Below, in pieces: positions 11,359 through 21,399 of a stretch of DNA of 64,000 nucleotides (position 1 is its first letter; each line of letters starts with the position of its first letter). The translations under genes were made by a program, and so were the position numbers. The DNA is taken from assembly GCF_030035675.1 (NCBI RefSeq), contig NC_084482.1, positions 229,034,943-229,098,942 of the forward strand, read 5' to 3'. The DNA comes from Rhineura floridana. Taxonomy: Eukaryota; Chordata; Lepidosauria; Squamata; Rhineuridae. The notes beneath the pieces were generated by a model, which saw only the letters and a program-made list of their open reading frames with translations, ran no database searches and had not been told where the DNA came from.

Positions 11359-11821
11359 GTGACAGAGTATTTCATCCCTGTGAAACAGGGTGATAAACAT
11401 CCCCACAAGTTGCCTGCTTTCTTTTTCTGGGATTCATCTAAAGAAGTGGTGTCCCAGATCCCCTAAGCTAGTGTCTTTGAATTGATGGGGTGTGTCCCCC
11501 TGGAGACAGCCCAAGACACTTGGGGGCAGGGGAAGGGACTGTGAAATTAAATGAAAGGGAAATGATGTTGGTGCCATCTAATCTTTTGGGTGCAACAGAA
11601 GCTGTGGGGAGAGCCAACCCGGGTATACATTTTAGGGCTAGCATGTGATAGAGTCTAGCTCTCAGACTCAGCTGACAAAGTATCCCAGGCTCAGTTTCAA
11701 ACAGCATTGAGGAAAACAGGAAGTACCCGGGCAAGGAGGCCAAGTCAGTTGATCCCTATTCAGTCCCAAATAACTTTGCTTTGAAAATAAACTGCACTGT
11801 AGAAAAAACTGCGATCAAGTA

Positions 11822-11824
<3 letters not shown>

Positions 11825-11869
<45 letters not shown>
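11825..11869. repeat. (CT)n microsatellite
   Basis: About 22 uninterrupted CT units within the intron between the SCAN and linker exons. Confidence 0.95.
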
Positions 11870-11872
<3 letters not shown>

Positions 11873-12244
11873 AGTTATCCAGTTGTAAGTCACCCTACTT
11901 GTCTGTGGGGCAAAACACTGAGCAGGTGCTCCATGCAATGAGGTACTGGCTCTTGTGAGGCAATTTGCTGAGAGATGTAAAAAGTCCTTTCTGTCTGTTG
12001 GAGAAACCTCCCCTATTGCCTGATTCCATAAGCTATTTGGGTTTTTTAACAATATGGACATGCTAGTACAATACAAAATAAAAGGGATATTTTCTTTCTC
12101 TTTTGAAAAGTGCAATACGAAAGAAAAGGTCATATTTTCTTTGAAGATAACCATCAACACACGTTAAAAACACAAATCCCATCACCTGTCCTTTTTGGGG
12201 GGTGTCCCTGCATTCTTTTACACATGTTTGCGATACCCCTTTTT

Positions 12245-12324
12245 AAGGTTCTAGCAGATACCAGGAAGAGGCTGCTGACCAGGTCGATCATGCAGGAGAA
12301 TAGCGAAGGTGCCACATTTCCAGG
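12245..12324 (+). pseudogene. Linker exon of the SCAN-KRAB-ZNF remnant
   Basis: It encodes VLADTRKRLLTRSIMQENSE GATFPG-like residues, resembling the ...RxxxQExxGEATxxG segment between SCAN and KRAB in reptile ZNF proteins. It ends TTTCCAG|GTAAGA, a strong donor. The intron bases are the start of a reverse CR1 tail. Confidence 0.5.
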
Positions 12325-12460
12325 TAAGAACATAAGAAAAGGTCCTGAAGTTGGATCAGGCCAAAGGCCCCTTAAAGTCCAGTGTGCTATTCTCACAGTG
12401 GCCAACCAGATGCCCCAATCGGAAGCCCAAACATCAAGTCCACTAGGCAACTCGGAATAA
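12325..12460 (-). mobile_element. CR1 3' tail fragment
   Basis: Reverse complement of the CR1 3' end: TAAGAACATAAGAA, GATCAGGCC, GTCCAGTGTGCTATTCTCAC, GTGGCCAACCAGATGCC. It begins immediately at the exon border, so its first bases supply the intron side of the splice donor. Confidence 0.8.
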
Positions 12461-12539
12461 ATCCCTTCCTCAAGCCGAAATACAACAGCCATCAAATTAA
12501 ACAAGGAAAAAAAGTTGAAAATACTTCGAGATGTTAAAA

Positions 12540-12910
12540 TAAATAACGCCAACATTTTTATTAGCTCATATATATAGCACTCTTTAAAAAAACTGCTTTA
12601 CAAGAAATAGTACAAAAATTCATAATCACTAACACTTATAAAACTGCACAATTACTGTACTGAAATTGTCATCATCAACTCAAAAAAGGCCCTTTACCTT
12701 GCCTCATATTTTAAAAATTCCTTAAAAATTAAACACATTAAGTCTTTATTTTAGGATTTTAAAAAAAATCCGTTTAAGGGAAGAGTGAAGGAGTTTACAA
12801 GATCCCCTGTGCATTAAAAATAATAAATAGTGACTAAACAGTAGTTTAGAATAATAACGTCCAAACCAGCATTTTGAATTGTGCCTAGGAGCCAATGTGA
12901 GGAAAGGGGG
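12540..12910 (-). mobile_element. Old LINE 3' remnant (L2/CR1-like), uncertain
   Basis: AT-rich sequence. On the minus strand, CACATTGGCTCCTAGGCACA then ATTCAAAATGCTGG recalls the HWLP..FKVL region of L2-clade ORFs. No frame survives. Confidence 0.3.
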
Positions 12911-13262
12911 GGTTGCACACAAGGAACTGAAATGCAAAATGCCGACAAAGGATGCAGTGGAACTCCAGTGGCAAGTCCTTCCAGGCCTTCTCCAATTTGT
13001 GGTGGAGTGGAAATGGTTGCTGCTCGGTCACGTGGTCAGGTAGGACAAGAATCATTGGGGACCTGAGCCTGGATGCCTCTGCCCCCTGCACATCTTCCGC
13101 TTTCCTTTTACATCTGTCAAAGCTGCCTGCTCAGGGCTTGAACGTTACTGAGGGAGCATTGACTCCTGCAGGAAAACCTTCCGCCTCCTCACCTTTGCTA
13201 TCTTTTTGGATTGTTACATTACCTGTCAGGAGAAACTCTCCTCCTCCTTCATCTTCTTTCAG

Positions 13263-13389
13263 GGTCTGGTGACCTTTGAGGAGGTGGCTGTTTGTTTCAC
13301 AGAGGAAGAGTGGGCTCTGCTGGCGCCGGGCCAAAGAGCCATGCACAGGGAAATCATGGAAGAGAATTATGGGAATCTGGCTTCTCTGG
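13263..13389 (+). pseudogene. KRAB A-box exon
   Basis: 127 bp, the usual KRAB-A exon length, between TTTCAG and GTAAGG. It encodes [20 protein letters not shown] then [22 protein letters not shown]. Key KRAB residues (the VTFEEVAV start, EEW, and a MEENY block in place of MLENY) are present, so the box looks intact. Its reading frame does not agree with the upstream linker exon, which argues that the gene is dead. Confidence 0.8.
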
Positions 13390-13780
13390 GTAAGGATCCC
13401 TCTTTGCTTTGGCGCTTTAGGGACCAGTGAACATGACAGTGGCTGATTGGGTTTCTCAGAATGCTCTATTTACCAACAAGTAATAGTTCTTCCCATCAGA
13501 GCTCACAAGGCAATGTACACAAAACCCTAAATGGTAAAACGATTGCTTCCTTCTCTTCCACCCTGACAGGATTGTGGGGTCTTCAGCCCATACCTGGTGA
13601 CCTCTTTGTAGCCACAGCTGACGGCTTCAAACTTGAATCTTGGAGGCCGCCTTTTGGCATCACTTGGGAGTAAGTGGGATGGTCTGAAAAAGGACTCCTC
13701 TGTTGATGCCAAGAAGTGCTATGTTGGCTTCCTCTCCGTGACTGCCTTCCTAATACGATTTCAAAGCATGGTGGACAAGC

Positions 13781-13835
13781 AGCAGTCACATTCTTATGAC
13801 CTATTGATGCTTTTGGCTGCAAGCGATAACCCCAG
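13781..13835 (+). repeat. 55-bp direct repeat, copy 1
   Basis: Almost identical to 14054-14108 (CACATTCTTATGACCTA...GCAAGCGATAACCCCAG). The copies lie 273 bp apart in the intron before the finger exon. No target duplication or coding content was seen. Confidence 0.8.
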
Positions 13836-14053
13836 AAAAGATTGGCCAACTGCCCAGAACTAGAAAAAAGGGGGGGAGCAGAAAACATTTTGCCTTTTGT
13901 GCTTTTCAAGGCTTGACTGGACGGTATGAGGAGGTCTGCATACCTGGATGTATAATATTCTGTACACGAGGATTAATGCATACAATATAAAGATTCTGAG
14001 ATGGGAAATGTACATACATTAAACATGGGGCTAGCCCATAACTGTGAGCAAAC

Positions 14054-14108
14054 AACAGCCACATTCTTATGACCTACTGATGCTTTTGGCTGCAAGCGAT
14101 AACCCCAG
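14054..14108 (+). repeat. 55-bp direct repeat, copy 2
   Basis: Partner of 13781-13835, with a few substitutions. It could be a local duplication or the ends of a small unrecognised element. Confidence 0.8.
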
Positions 14109-14560
14109 TCCTTGTAACTCTCCTACATTTATACAGGCAGAAATTAGAAAGGCCTTGCTATCTTACTTCTGGACTTTCATAATCTTGCCATCATTCCTTT
14201 GAACCTTCATGGGTTAAGTTGGAGGTTGGGCGTGGAGACATGCTAGCTTAGAATCCCTGAATATAACACCTGAGAGTGTCAGAAGTAACCATCCAAAGAA
14301 GAACGTCTGGTTCCCAAACATGGCCTTATCTGCAAGCTGGAAGAAGGAGAAGATCCATTTGTCCAGCGTTCCAAGGAAGGAGAGAGAACAGCAGGTAACA
14401 GCTCTGTTATGTGATGCTCTATTGAATAAACTCAACAGGATCTGCCTCCTTACCCTACATATCTTCTCCAATCTGACATCTTAGTGGCAAGGAATATGTC
14501 TTGTTCCCTGATCTGAAGCTCCATTTATCTCTCATCACGTTTTTCTCTTTATTCTTGCAG

Positions 14561-15071
14561 ATGGTGGGTGGGAAAGTCAAAATGAGGATGAACAGCTCAA
14601 ACGGAAAAGTGGAACAAAACAGAAGTGGAAGAAGGAATCCATTTCTTCCAAAGTGACTGTCTTCCATGAAATTCCAGTCCAAGAAGAATGTCGCCAAGGA
14701 AATCAGTTCCTTCTGGCTGAAAACGTCTTATCTAGTAAATCAAGCCTGAATCTGCATTATGAAATTTACAATGAGGAGAAACCATTGAAATGCTCAGAAT
14801 GCAAAAAAACCTTTAGTCAGAGCAACAGCCTTAAACAACATCAAATAATATGAAACCATATAAATGCCTAGAATGTGGGGAAAGTTTTAGTTGGAAGAGT
14901 GACCTCAAAAGACACCATATAAATGTAAAGAGTATGGAAAAAAACTTTGGGCAGAAGAGGAATCTTGCTACACATCAAAGAGTGCACACAGGAGAGAAAC
15001 CGTTTATATGCTCAGAATGTGGGAAAACTTTTCATTGGAAGAGCGACTTTACTAGCCCAGCCTCCAAGTGA
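14561..15071 (+). pseudogene. Degenerate C2H2 zinc finger exon
   Basis: It follows a good acceptor (TTCTTGCAG). The spacer GGWESQNEDEQLKRKSG... leads into one finger ([20 protein letters not shown]) that runs into a stop. After a shift the sequence resumes with [20 protein letters not shown], a damaged finger ([15 protein letters not shown]), a TGEKP linker and a truncated [13 protein letters not shown] finger. Four fingers or parts remain. The linker here is the ordinary TGEKP, unlike the TGDKP of units A-C, so this is a different ZNF lineage. Confidence 0.8.
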
Positions 15072-16052
15072 TCTCCTGTATCTCTAAAAGTTGTGCAGAG
15101 GGGAGGGAGAATTCCACCTTGTGGTTTTTGCCATTACAAAGTTGCAAGAACACCTGCACTCGGCTGACCTTCTCTTCTCCTAAGATACAGGATCAGTCTC
15201 AGGCCATGGACCTGGCAACCCTAGCTGTGGTAGATGCTGTGTGATTTTTAATTGTATTTTATTGCTTTTATATTAAAGATTATAATTAAAAATCAATGTA
15301 TTTAATGCGGTGGATGTTCCATCTCCAATCTTCAACCACAGCTCCAGAGACACAAAGTGGATAACCCGAATGAAGCTCATGGTGGACCACAGTCCACAGT
15401 TTGGGAACCCCCTGATCTATCTCCTGCACTAGATGGCTTTCTCCTGTCCAGGGGGGATTTTTCAGGACCTTAAACCCATCTGTTAGGCTCTGCATTTACA
15501 ATATGCATTCCCCAGAACACTTCCTCAACAACAACAAAAGTCCTTGAGAAAATCTAACATTGGCTTTTTACCTGGCTCAAAGTCAGAAATGTTATTATTG
15601 TTGAAGTAAAGTTCAAAAAAATGCTTTCAAGTTGCAGAGAAATGTTTTCGCCTGCACCGCCTGGGTATAATTACTGTCTATAATTTAAGACCCGTCCTAT
15701 TTTTGTGACTGCGATCTATTTTAAATTGCTGTGAGCTGCCTTGGGGCCTTAGGTTGAAGGGCGGGTAATAAACCAAATTGCCCTTTTGTTGTTGTTCTCT
15801 GAGGTAGATCCCAGTTTATCCGCGTCTGCCAGGCCTCCTTTGCGTTTTTGGAGAGCTTTACTTGTCCCCAAGGGTGTATTTCTGAGCATCGCTGGGACAG
15901 TTCCCAGATAAATGAGGCTTCCCTGTTTTGCTCTTGCAGGAGACGTGAACCATTTAGGCTAATTGGGAGCCCTCCAGGGCAGCTCGTTTCCCCAGAGGCG
16001 CTTTGGTGTCTCTTGACTTTGCTTTTTTAAAAAATGCTGACAGGCCTGTGGA
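15072..16052. other. 3' flank without a gene; L2/CR1-like tail
   Basis: At 15230-15310 there is a T-rich stretch with ATTAAA. At 15640-15785 a decayed LINE 3' end is visible (GTGAGCTGCCTTGGGGCCTT, GGGCGGGTAATAAA), similar to other L2 tails in the window. No coding frame of interest was seen. Confidence 0.5.
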
Positions 16053-16189
16053 GCTCATTAGCACTTTCTCTGATGGTTTTTAATGTTTGCTTGTTTTTAA
16101 TTTGATTATTTTGTGAGAGAGCGGTATAGTTTTATGAATTTCTGAATGAGGAATAATGGCGGGGCGCAGAACAGCCCTCTCGGTGCCTC

Positions 16190-16600
16190 GGATTAACCGC
16201 TCGTATGGGGTGCGGGAAATCAAATGCGCCGCCTCGCAATAGTTCCCCTCAGGCGGCAGGGACTGCATTTCCCAGCGTGCCTCAGCGCGCCAGTCGGCGG
16301 CTCTGCTTCCCTTCCTCCTGCGCATGCTGGGTAACGTAGTCCTCCCAATGGAGACGCCTCCTGACGAACGGACGCCGGATGTAGCTCGGCTCGTGAGGCA
16401 CGCTGGGTAGTGTAGTCCTCCCGCGCCTCTTATGCTTATCATACAATAGAACTCGATTGAGAGGGGGGGATTTCCACGCCCACCTAAGGAACAGTCACGC
16501 CCCCTCCCCGCCTGACGAGCCCTCCCTCCGCAAGGCATGCTGGGAAGCGCAGTCCCTTTCTGCCTCCAGTCCTGTCAGGCGGCGGTTCTCTTTAAAAACA
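16190..16600. promoter_or_regulatory. Promoter-like block with ZNF143/Staf-like sites (right arm)
   Basis: Four sites are clear: 16261-16281 (GACTGCATTTCCCAGCGTGC), 16322-16343 (reverse, GCATGCTGGGTAACGTAGTC), 16397-16419 (reverse, GCACGCTGGGTAGTGTAGTC) and 16534-16556 (reverse, GCATGCTGGGAAGCGCAGTC). CpG density is high, as in an unmethylated promoter. Three sites point one way and one the other, which suits a bidirectional promoter. Confidence 0.6.
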
Positions 16601-16900
16601 AAAAAACCCTCACATAAATTACCCGGGAGTAAGTCTCATTGAACTCAGTAGGACTTACTGCCGACCCGGGAGTAAGTGTCGTTGAACTCAATAGGACTTA
16701 CTGCCAGTTTCCAGGCAAAGAATGCCTCATAAAACCGTTTAAACGCTGTATCATTTCTGCAATAAAATAACCTTATAAGCCCTTAAAAAAATCCATTATC
16801 CCTAAGTCCACATAACTATAAAACAGTGAAACAGCCACCATCACATTTCCTTGTTTATGATTAATTAAATTCCTATCCTCCCCTTCCTCCAAACAGGAGC

Positions 16901-17464
16901 TGTTGCAGGAGCCCAGCTGGGCTACTCCTGCCTTGTTCAAGGCTGGGAAGCCCTTAAACAAGCTCTCAAGACAACGAGTTGATACTTTTGATTAGAAAAG
17001 CTTTATTGCAAGCAATTGCCTGGGAGGTTACTTCAGAGGTAACATCTCAGTGTAAGCCCCCCTTCATGCTCCACACATCAGTCTCATATGCTGTTTTCAA
17101 GGTTACATAGATTACACAATTGTCACATGGTTATATATCAGCACATGTCATTCAATACACTAACTTGGCATAGATATTCCTTACTTAGCATTAACATGTA
17201 ACCACAATTCCTACAAGATATAAATGTCAAGATAATTTTTCTCAGAATCCTCTAAACTCCCCCCTCCTTATTTCCTTTATTCCTCCCCGGATACTATGTG
17301 GCCTTGTCAGCAAGCATTTGGCACATGATTATAACTTTTGCTCTATTTCCTTTCACAATCTTAAACAGCCAAGTTTCAGCAACAAGCATATTTAAGCATA
17401 ACAAAGCTGAGGCCCAGCCATTTTGGAGAGCTCATTAAAACCTGAAACAATAATTTCGCCAACA
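16901..17464 (-). mobile_element. Solo retroviral LTR (564 bp), right arm
   Basis: Reverse-complement partner of the LTR at 524-1085, with the same 4-bp flank (GAGC at 16897-16900 and 17465-17468). It was copied with the arm and is not an independent insertion. Confidence 0.8.
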
Positions 17465-17559
17465 GAGCCCAGGGCAGGAGAATAAGCAAATATTATTATT
17501 TGAGGTGCTCAAAAACTCATTGTCATTATTGTCACCACTACTATTGCTAATCCTAACCC

Positions 17560-18056
17560 TATGGTGACCGTATGAATCAGCGACCTCCAACAGCATCTGT
17601 CATGAACCACGCTGTTCAGATCTTGCAAGTTCAGGTCTGGAATCAATCCATCTCTTGTTTGGACTTCCTCTTTATCTATGCCCTTCTGTTTTTCCCAGCA
17701 TTATTATCTTTCCGAGCGAATCCTGTCTTCTCATTGTCTTTCCAAAGTATGATAACCTCAGTTTCATCATTTTAGCTTCTAATGGTTGTTGTTGTTGTAA
17801 TGTGCCTTCAAGTCGATTACGACTTACGGCGACCCTATGAATCAGTGACCTCCAAGAGCATCTATCATGAACCACCCTGTTCTGATCTTGTACGTTCAGG
17901 TCTGTGGCTTCCTTTATGGAATCAATCCATCTCTTGTTTGGCTTTCCTCTTTTTCTACTCCCTTCTGTTTTTCCCAGCATTATTGTCTTTTCTAGTGAAT
18001 CGTGTCTTCTCATGATGTGTCCAAAGTATGATAACCTCAGTGTCATCATTTTAGCT
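17560..18056 (-). mobile_element. Two BovB 3' ends in tandem
   Basis: On the minus strand a 125-codon frame reads LRLSYFGHIMRRHDSLEKTI, the KRWIDSIKEATDLNVQDQNR block and WRSLIHRVAVSRNRLEG, crosses the CAACAACAAC tail and enters a second LRLSYFGKTMRRQDSLGKII. It is the counterpart of 1-475 and more complete on its 5' side. Confidence 0.85.
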
Positions 18057-18179
18057 TCTAGTGACAGTCAGTGGAGGAAGGCGGCTTCATGTCAGTGGGG
18101 CAGTGGAATCCACTCCGGGTTTTCCCAGGAACTGTCCACTGTGCTGAACCCTCCGCTGCTCCCACCTTTCTAAGCAGCG

Positions 18180-18634
18180 TCTCAGTTGATGCCTCCTGCG
18201 ATCCCTGCAGCTGCCATCGGAACTGAAGGCAGCAAAAGTGTCCCCGCTCCGGATAGCTCCACTCATCGCTGCGCCTGTTTCTTGGTGCGCTCCCTCTCCT
18301 GTGGGACTCAGAGAGACCTCCCGGAGAAAACCTTTACAAGCCCGGCCCAGGCAGGCAGCTCACTGGTGGGACAAGGGCTAGGAAGAGCGGCTAAAGGGGA
18401 ACATTCACCTGCCCAGAGCCTGATTGCTCCCCCAGCCCCTCCCATTACGAAGCCTGTCTCTGCTGGGAACTCCGGAAGCGCGCAGCGCATGTGAGGACTG
18501 ACTGCCTCCCCACGCTCTCCCTGCGAAGCAGCCGAGGAGCTCCAGCCACTTTAAGGGTTAACAAAGGACAACGGAGCCGCAGGAAAGAGCGCAACCGAGG
18601 GACGTCCCTTTCCTGCCCCGCCTCTCTGCGAGCA
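18180..18634 (+). promoter_or_regulatory. CpG-rich promoter and 5' UTR of the unit A ZNF gene
   Basis: GC- and CpG-rich unique sequence leading into the ATG at 18635. A diverged copy of 18535-18700 lies at 48140-48300 upstream of unit C, so it belongs to the duplicated gene and not to a transposon. No TATA box was recognised. Confidence 0.5.
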
Positions 18635-18716
18635 ATGGAGGCTGGAAGCGCGGAGCCCTCTTCGTGCGCGGCGATGTTGGCGAGCGGGGTTGCACGGAGG
18701 GAGCCTCGAAAGAAAG
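18635..18716 (+). CDS. Putative first coding exon, unit A KRAB-ZNF
   Basis: ATG opens MEAGSAEPSSCAAMLASGVA then RREPRKK and one base of the next codon, followed by the donor AAAG|GTATGC. The 82-bp length leaves one extra base. The KRAB exon at 21131 starts with two bases before CTG-GTG, so the junction reads ...[11 protein letters not shown] in frame. This phase match is the main evidence. The peptide itself matches no family I know, as is usual for the short first exons of KRAB-ZNF genes. The exon sits in a CpG-rich region. In the copy near 48.25 kb the ATG is not conserved. Confidence 0.5.
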
Positions 18717-18755
18717 GTATGCAATTTGGGGCGGAGGGGAGGGTGGGAGAGAGGA

Positions 18756-19466
18756 GACGCATGAGGTTGAGGACTCTGCTGCCGCCCCTCCAAGGACTTA
18801 GTCACATTTTTACAAACTGGGGGCCCCACACGAGAATTGCTGCATGCACGGGCTACACATGAGAATTTTCACCCGCAGCTCTTCCTGGCCCTTGGAGCAG
18901 GCAGGATGAGAGGCGCGCTTTCTTTTCTTACATTGGGGATGAGGGAACAGGGATCAGGTTCTGCTTCTCCTGAGCACCTCCAAACCCCAGACCCCTACTG
19001 GCACAGCTTCTTCCTGCTTCCTGGGATTCAGCCTCACAGGTTGTCTGCTGCTGGCCTCCTCCACTCCTTACTCTCTTGGGATTCCTCCCTCAAGGCCTGG
19101 CCTCCCACCACTCCTACGCCTTTCCCTGGGGTAACTGGGGTGCCAAACTGTCCAGAGGAATTTCTGGGCCCGGTCCACAGTATGTGGATCACCCCCTCTG
19201 CTGCACTCACAGACAGTGACACAAATATACATGCCCTTCGCTTCATGAGCAAATGTGCGCCCTCTTTTGCAGATGGAGGGGGGAGGAGAGCCCAAAGATC
19301 AATCGGGGGTCACACACAAGTAACAAGATGCCTGACAAATACAATATCAAACAGGTGAAGCTTTCCCCATAATTTTAGTTCCGGACTAGAAAAGGCTTAT
19401 CTGCCTGCCACTCAGCTGTTAAAGGCATGAGAGCCCTGCTCTCCTTCAGCGCCAACCGGAACCCAT
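18756..19466 (+). repeat. Duplicated intron segment, copy 1
   Basis: Nearly identical to 40906-41605 (from CGCATGAGGTTGAGGACTC to GCGCCAACCGGAACC). It lies just downstream of the unit A first exon. No coding content was recognised. The two copies mark an older duplication of the 5' part of the ZNF unit. Confidence 0.9.
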
Positions 19467-19757
19467 GCATATTTACATGCATATTTACATATTTTAGTTA
19501 GCAGATCAGCAATTTCACATTTGAGTTCTTTGAGAACTCTCGGGTGGATGCCATCCGGGCCCGGTGATTTGTCAGTTTTTATATTGTCCATTAAGCCTAG
19601 AACTTCCTCTCTCGTTACCACTATTTGTCTCAGTTCCTCAGAATCCCTTCCTGCAAATGTTAGTTCAGGTTCAGGGATCTGCCCTATATCTTCCACTGTG
19701 AAGACAGATGCAAAGAATTCATTTAGCTTCTCTGCAATCTCCTTATCGTTCTTTAGA
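19467..19757 (-). mobile_element. Internal CR1 ORF2 fragment
   Basis: The minus strand encodes KNDKEIAEKLNEFFASVFTV, a GRDSEELRQIVVTREEVLGL block and DKSPGPDGIHPRVLKELK, the segment just before the RT domain. It matches 43018-43290 of the CR1 downstream. Both ends are cut, so it is an internal piece and not a normal 5'-truncated insertion. It sits at the same place where the copy at 41.6 kb has a CR1. Confidence 0.85.
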
Positions 19758-20005
19758 TCCCTCACATGGAATTCACCAATTTCATAGCTGTAACATCAGT
19801 ATCTTAATTGAGGAATCCGCTATGACCTCAAGGTCTCTCTCCTGTCAGTCACCACCAGTTAAGTTAGGATTTTTCACTTCTGTGCATAACTTTACGCTTG
19901 CTTACATTTAATTGCATTTGCTCTTTAATACCCAAGACTGCTTGAAGTGTTCCTTTTGGAGTTCCTCACAATCCCTCTTTATTTTAATCACCCTGAACTT
20001 GATAT
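19758..20005 (-). mobile_element. Old CR1 fragment
   Basis: Antisense and diverged. It matches the reverse of the CR1 RT C-terminal region (ACATGGAATTCACCAATTTC; ACCTCAAGGTCTCTCTCCTG; TCAGTCACCACCAGTTAAGT). Orthologous copies are at 30758-31048 and 48315-48845. Confidence 0.65.
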
Positions 20006-20600
20006 TGATTGGTTGATTGATTGATTGATTGATATCCCGCCCTTCCTGCCAGCAGGAGCCCAGGGCGGCAAAGAAAGCACTAAAAACACTTTAAAACATC
20101 ATAAAAAGAAATCTTACAATCAATTAAAACAAAACAGCATTAAAAACATTTTTTAAACCACCTTAAAAAAGGGTTAAAAACATTATTAAAAAACATATAC
20201 AATTCTGACACAGATGCAGACTGGGATTGGTCTCAACTTAAAAGGCTTGTTGAAATAGGAAGGTCTTCAAAAGGCGCCGAAAAGATATCAGCGATGGCAC
20301 CTAATATTCAAGGGGAGGGAATTCCACAGGGCAGGTGCCGCCACACTAAAGGTCCATTTCCTATATTGTGCAGAACGAACCTCTTGATAAGATGGTATCT
20401 GCAGGAGGCCCTCCCCTGCAGATCGCAGTGATAGACTGGGTATATAATGGGTAAGACGGACTTTCCGGTATCCTGCTCTCGAGCTGTATAGGGCTTTGTA
20501 CACCAAAACTAGAACCTTGAACGTGACTCGGTAGCAAATGGGCAGCCAGATATCAACAGTAAAGTTGGTTACCTCACTTCTCACCCCAAATCCATTAAAT
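20006..20600 (-). mobile_element. L2-clade LINE 3' end
   Basis: The tail is a (GATT)n run followed by GATATCCCGCCCTTCCTGCC. The minus strand encodes the L2 C-terminus (ICYRVTFKVLVLVYKALYSS; SLSLRSAGEGLLQIP; FSVAAPALWNSLPLNIR). Shared with units B and C. Confidence 0.8.
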
Positions 20601-21120
20601 TTAGAAACAAGTTTAAAAGCACAGGTCCTAATCCGGATGATTGGCAGGAGGGCACTTCTTACATCCCTCCATTGGGAGAACTATTCATTTATTCCTTGTT
20701 TCTCCTTCCTGATCTTTAAACACTTACTGATGCATGAAAGCATATTTCCTCATATCCCATGATTGCTGTGTTCCACTCCATGTTTGGTAAATCTCTTTAA
20801 TAATATTTCCCACTACTTTTCACGGAACAGCTAATAGGCCTCTAATTTCCAAGATACCTTCTCTGTCCTTTTGGCTTTCAAATTGTAATACATTTGCCAG
20901 TCCATATGGTAGCAAGTCTTTGGGAGAAGGTACATATTTTTGTTAAAATGTCAGCAATGTCACATTTGGGTTGTTTTAAGACCTCTCCGGTAGATGCCAT
21001 CTGGACTTGGCATGATTTGTGAAAGATCCCGCTTGCCCCATCTCTCTTCAGAGTGCGAGTGGAGGGCAGATGATGTCCACGCCTTGCCTGGGAGTGTAAA
21101 TGAGGAAGGCAATGGTTTTC
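20601..21120 (-). mobile_element. Old antisense CR1-like sequence
   Basis: The minus strand near 20910-21010 encodes EVLKQPKCDIADILTKICTF, homologous to the CR1 segment VLKELKGEIADLLTKIC. The rest is diverged and assigned by position only. It is present in all three units. Confidence 0.5.
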
Positions 21121-21130
21121 TTCTTCCAAG

Positions 21131-21249
21131 GACTGGTGACCTTTGAGGAAGTGCACTTCACCCAGGAGGAACGGGCTCAGCTGGATCCAGCCTAGAGAGC
21201 TCTGTACAAGGAGATCATGCAGGAGATTCCTGAGATGGCGACCTGCTCT
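21131..21249 (+). pseudogene. KRAB exon, unit A
   Basis: After the acceptor CTTCCAAG the frame reads [21 protein letters not shown], a stop (CAG to TAG in the DPGQRALY block), then RALYKEIMQEIPEMATC. Two residues of VAVYF are missing, the conserved W of EEW is R, and the donor after the exon is poor. It lies in phase with 18635-18716. Units B and C carry the same stop, so it predates the triplication. TRIM28 recruitment by this box is unlikely. Confidence 0.75.
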
Positions 21250-21399
21250 GTTAGAATTAGGAGAGGTTAAGGATAGCCTTCTTACTCCCTTCCTGGCACC
21301 CCTGCTTTGCAAACCTGACCCACTATGCATTTCAGATTATCGATAGAGCTGCCATCATTTCCTGTACACCCTTTTCCCAGACAGGAAGACTCTGGGGGC

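Larger units (their letters stand above)
10925..15071 (+). pseudogene. SCAN-KRAB-C2H2 zinc finger gene, decayed
   Basis: Exons in order: SCAN (about 10925-11358), a short linker exon (about 12245-12324), KRAB-A (13263-13389) and zinc fingers (14561-15071). This is the standard order of a SCAN-KRAB-ZNF transcription factor, which binds DNA in the nucleus, dimerises through SCAN and recruits TRIM28 through KRAB. SCAN and KRAB are recognisable and open. The finger exon is not: a stop and frameshift follow the first finger, part of a finger is missing, and the last one is truncated. The linker exon ends one base into a codon, whereas the KRAB exon starts with three bases before CTG-GTG (unit A has two), so the frames do not join. 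It is probably a dead gene. The left inverted arm could be its old promoter. Confidence 0.75.
16053..17979 (-). repeat. Right arm of the large inverted duplication
   Basis: Reverse complement of 1-2053 without the 114-bp hairpin. CpGs and the ZNF143-like sites are better preserved than in the left arm. Homology may extend past 17979, where the partner runs off the window. Confidence 0.9.

Noticed and set aside
17672-18049. 125-codon frame reading across two BovB ends as a possible gene
   Set aside because: It is two LINE C-termini joined across a CAA-repeat tail that lacks stops.
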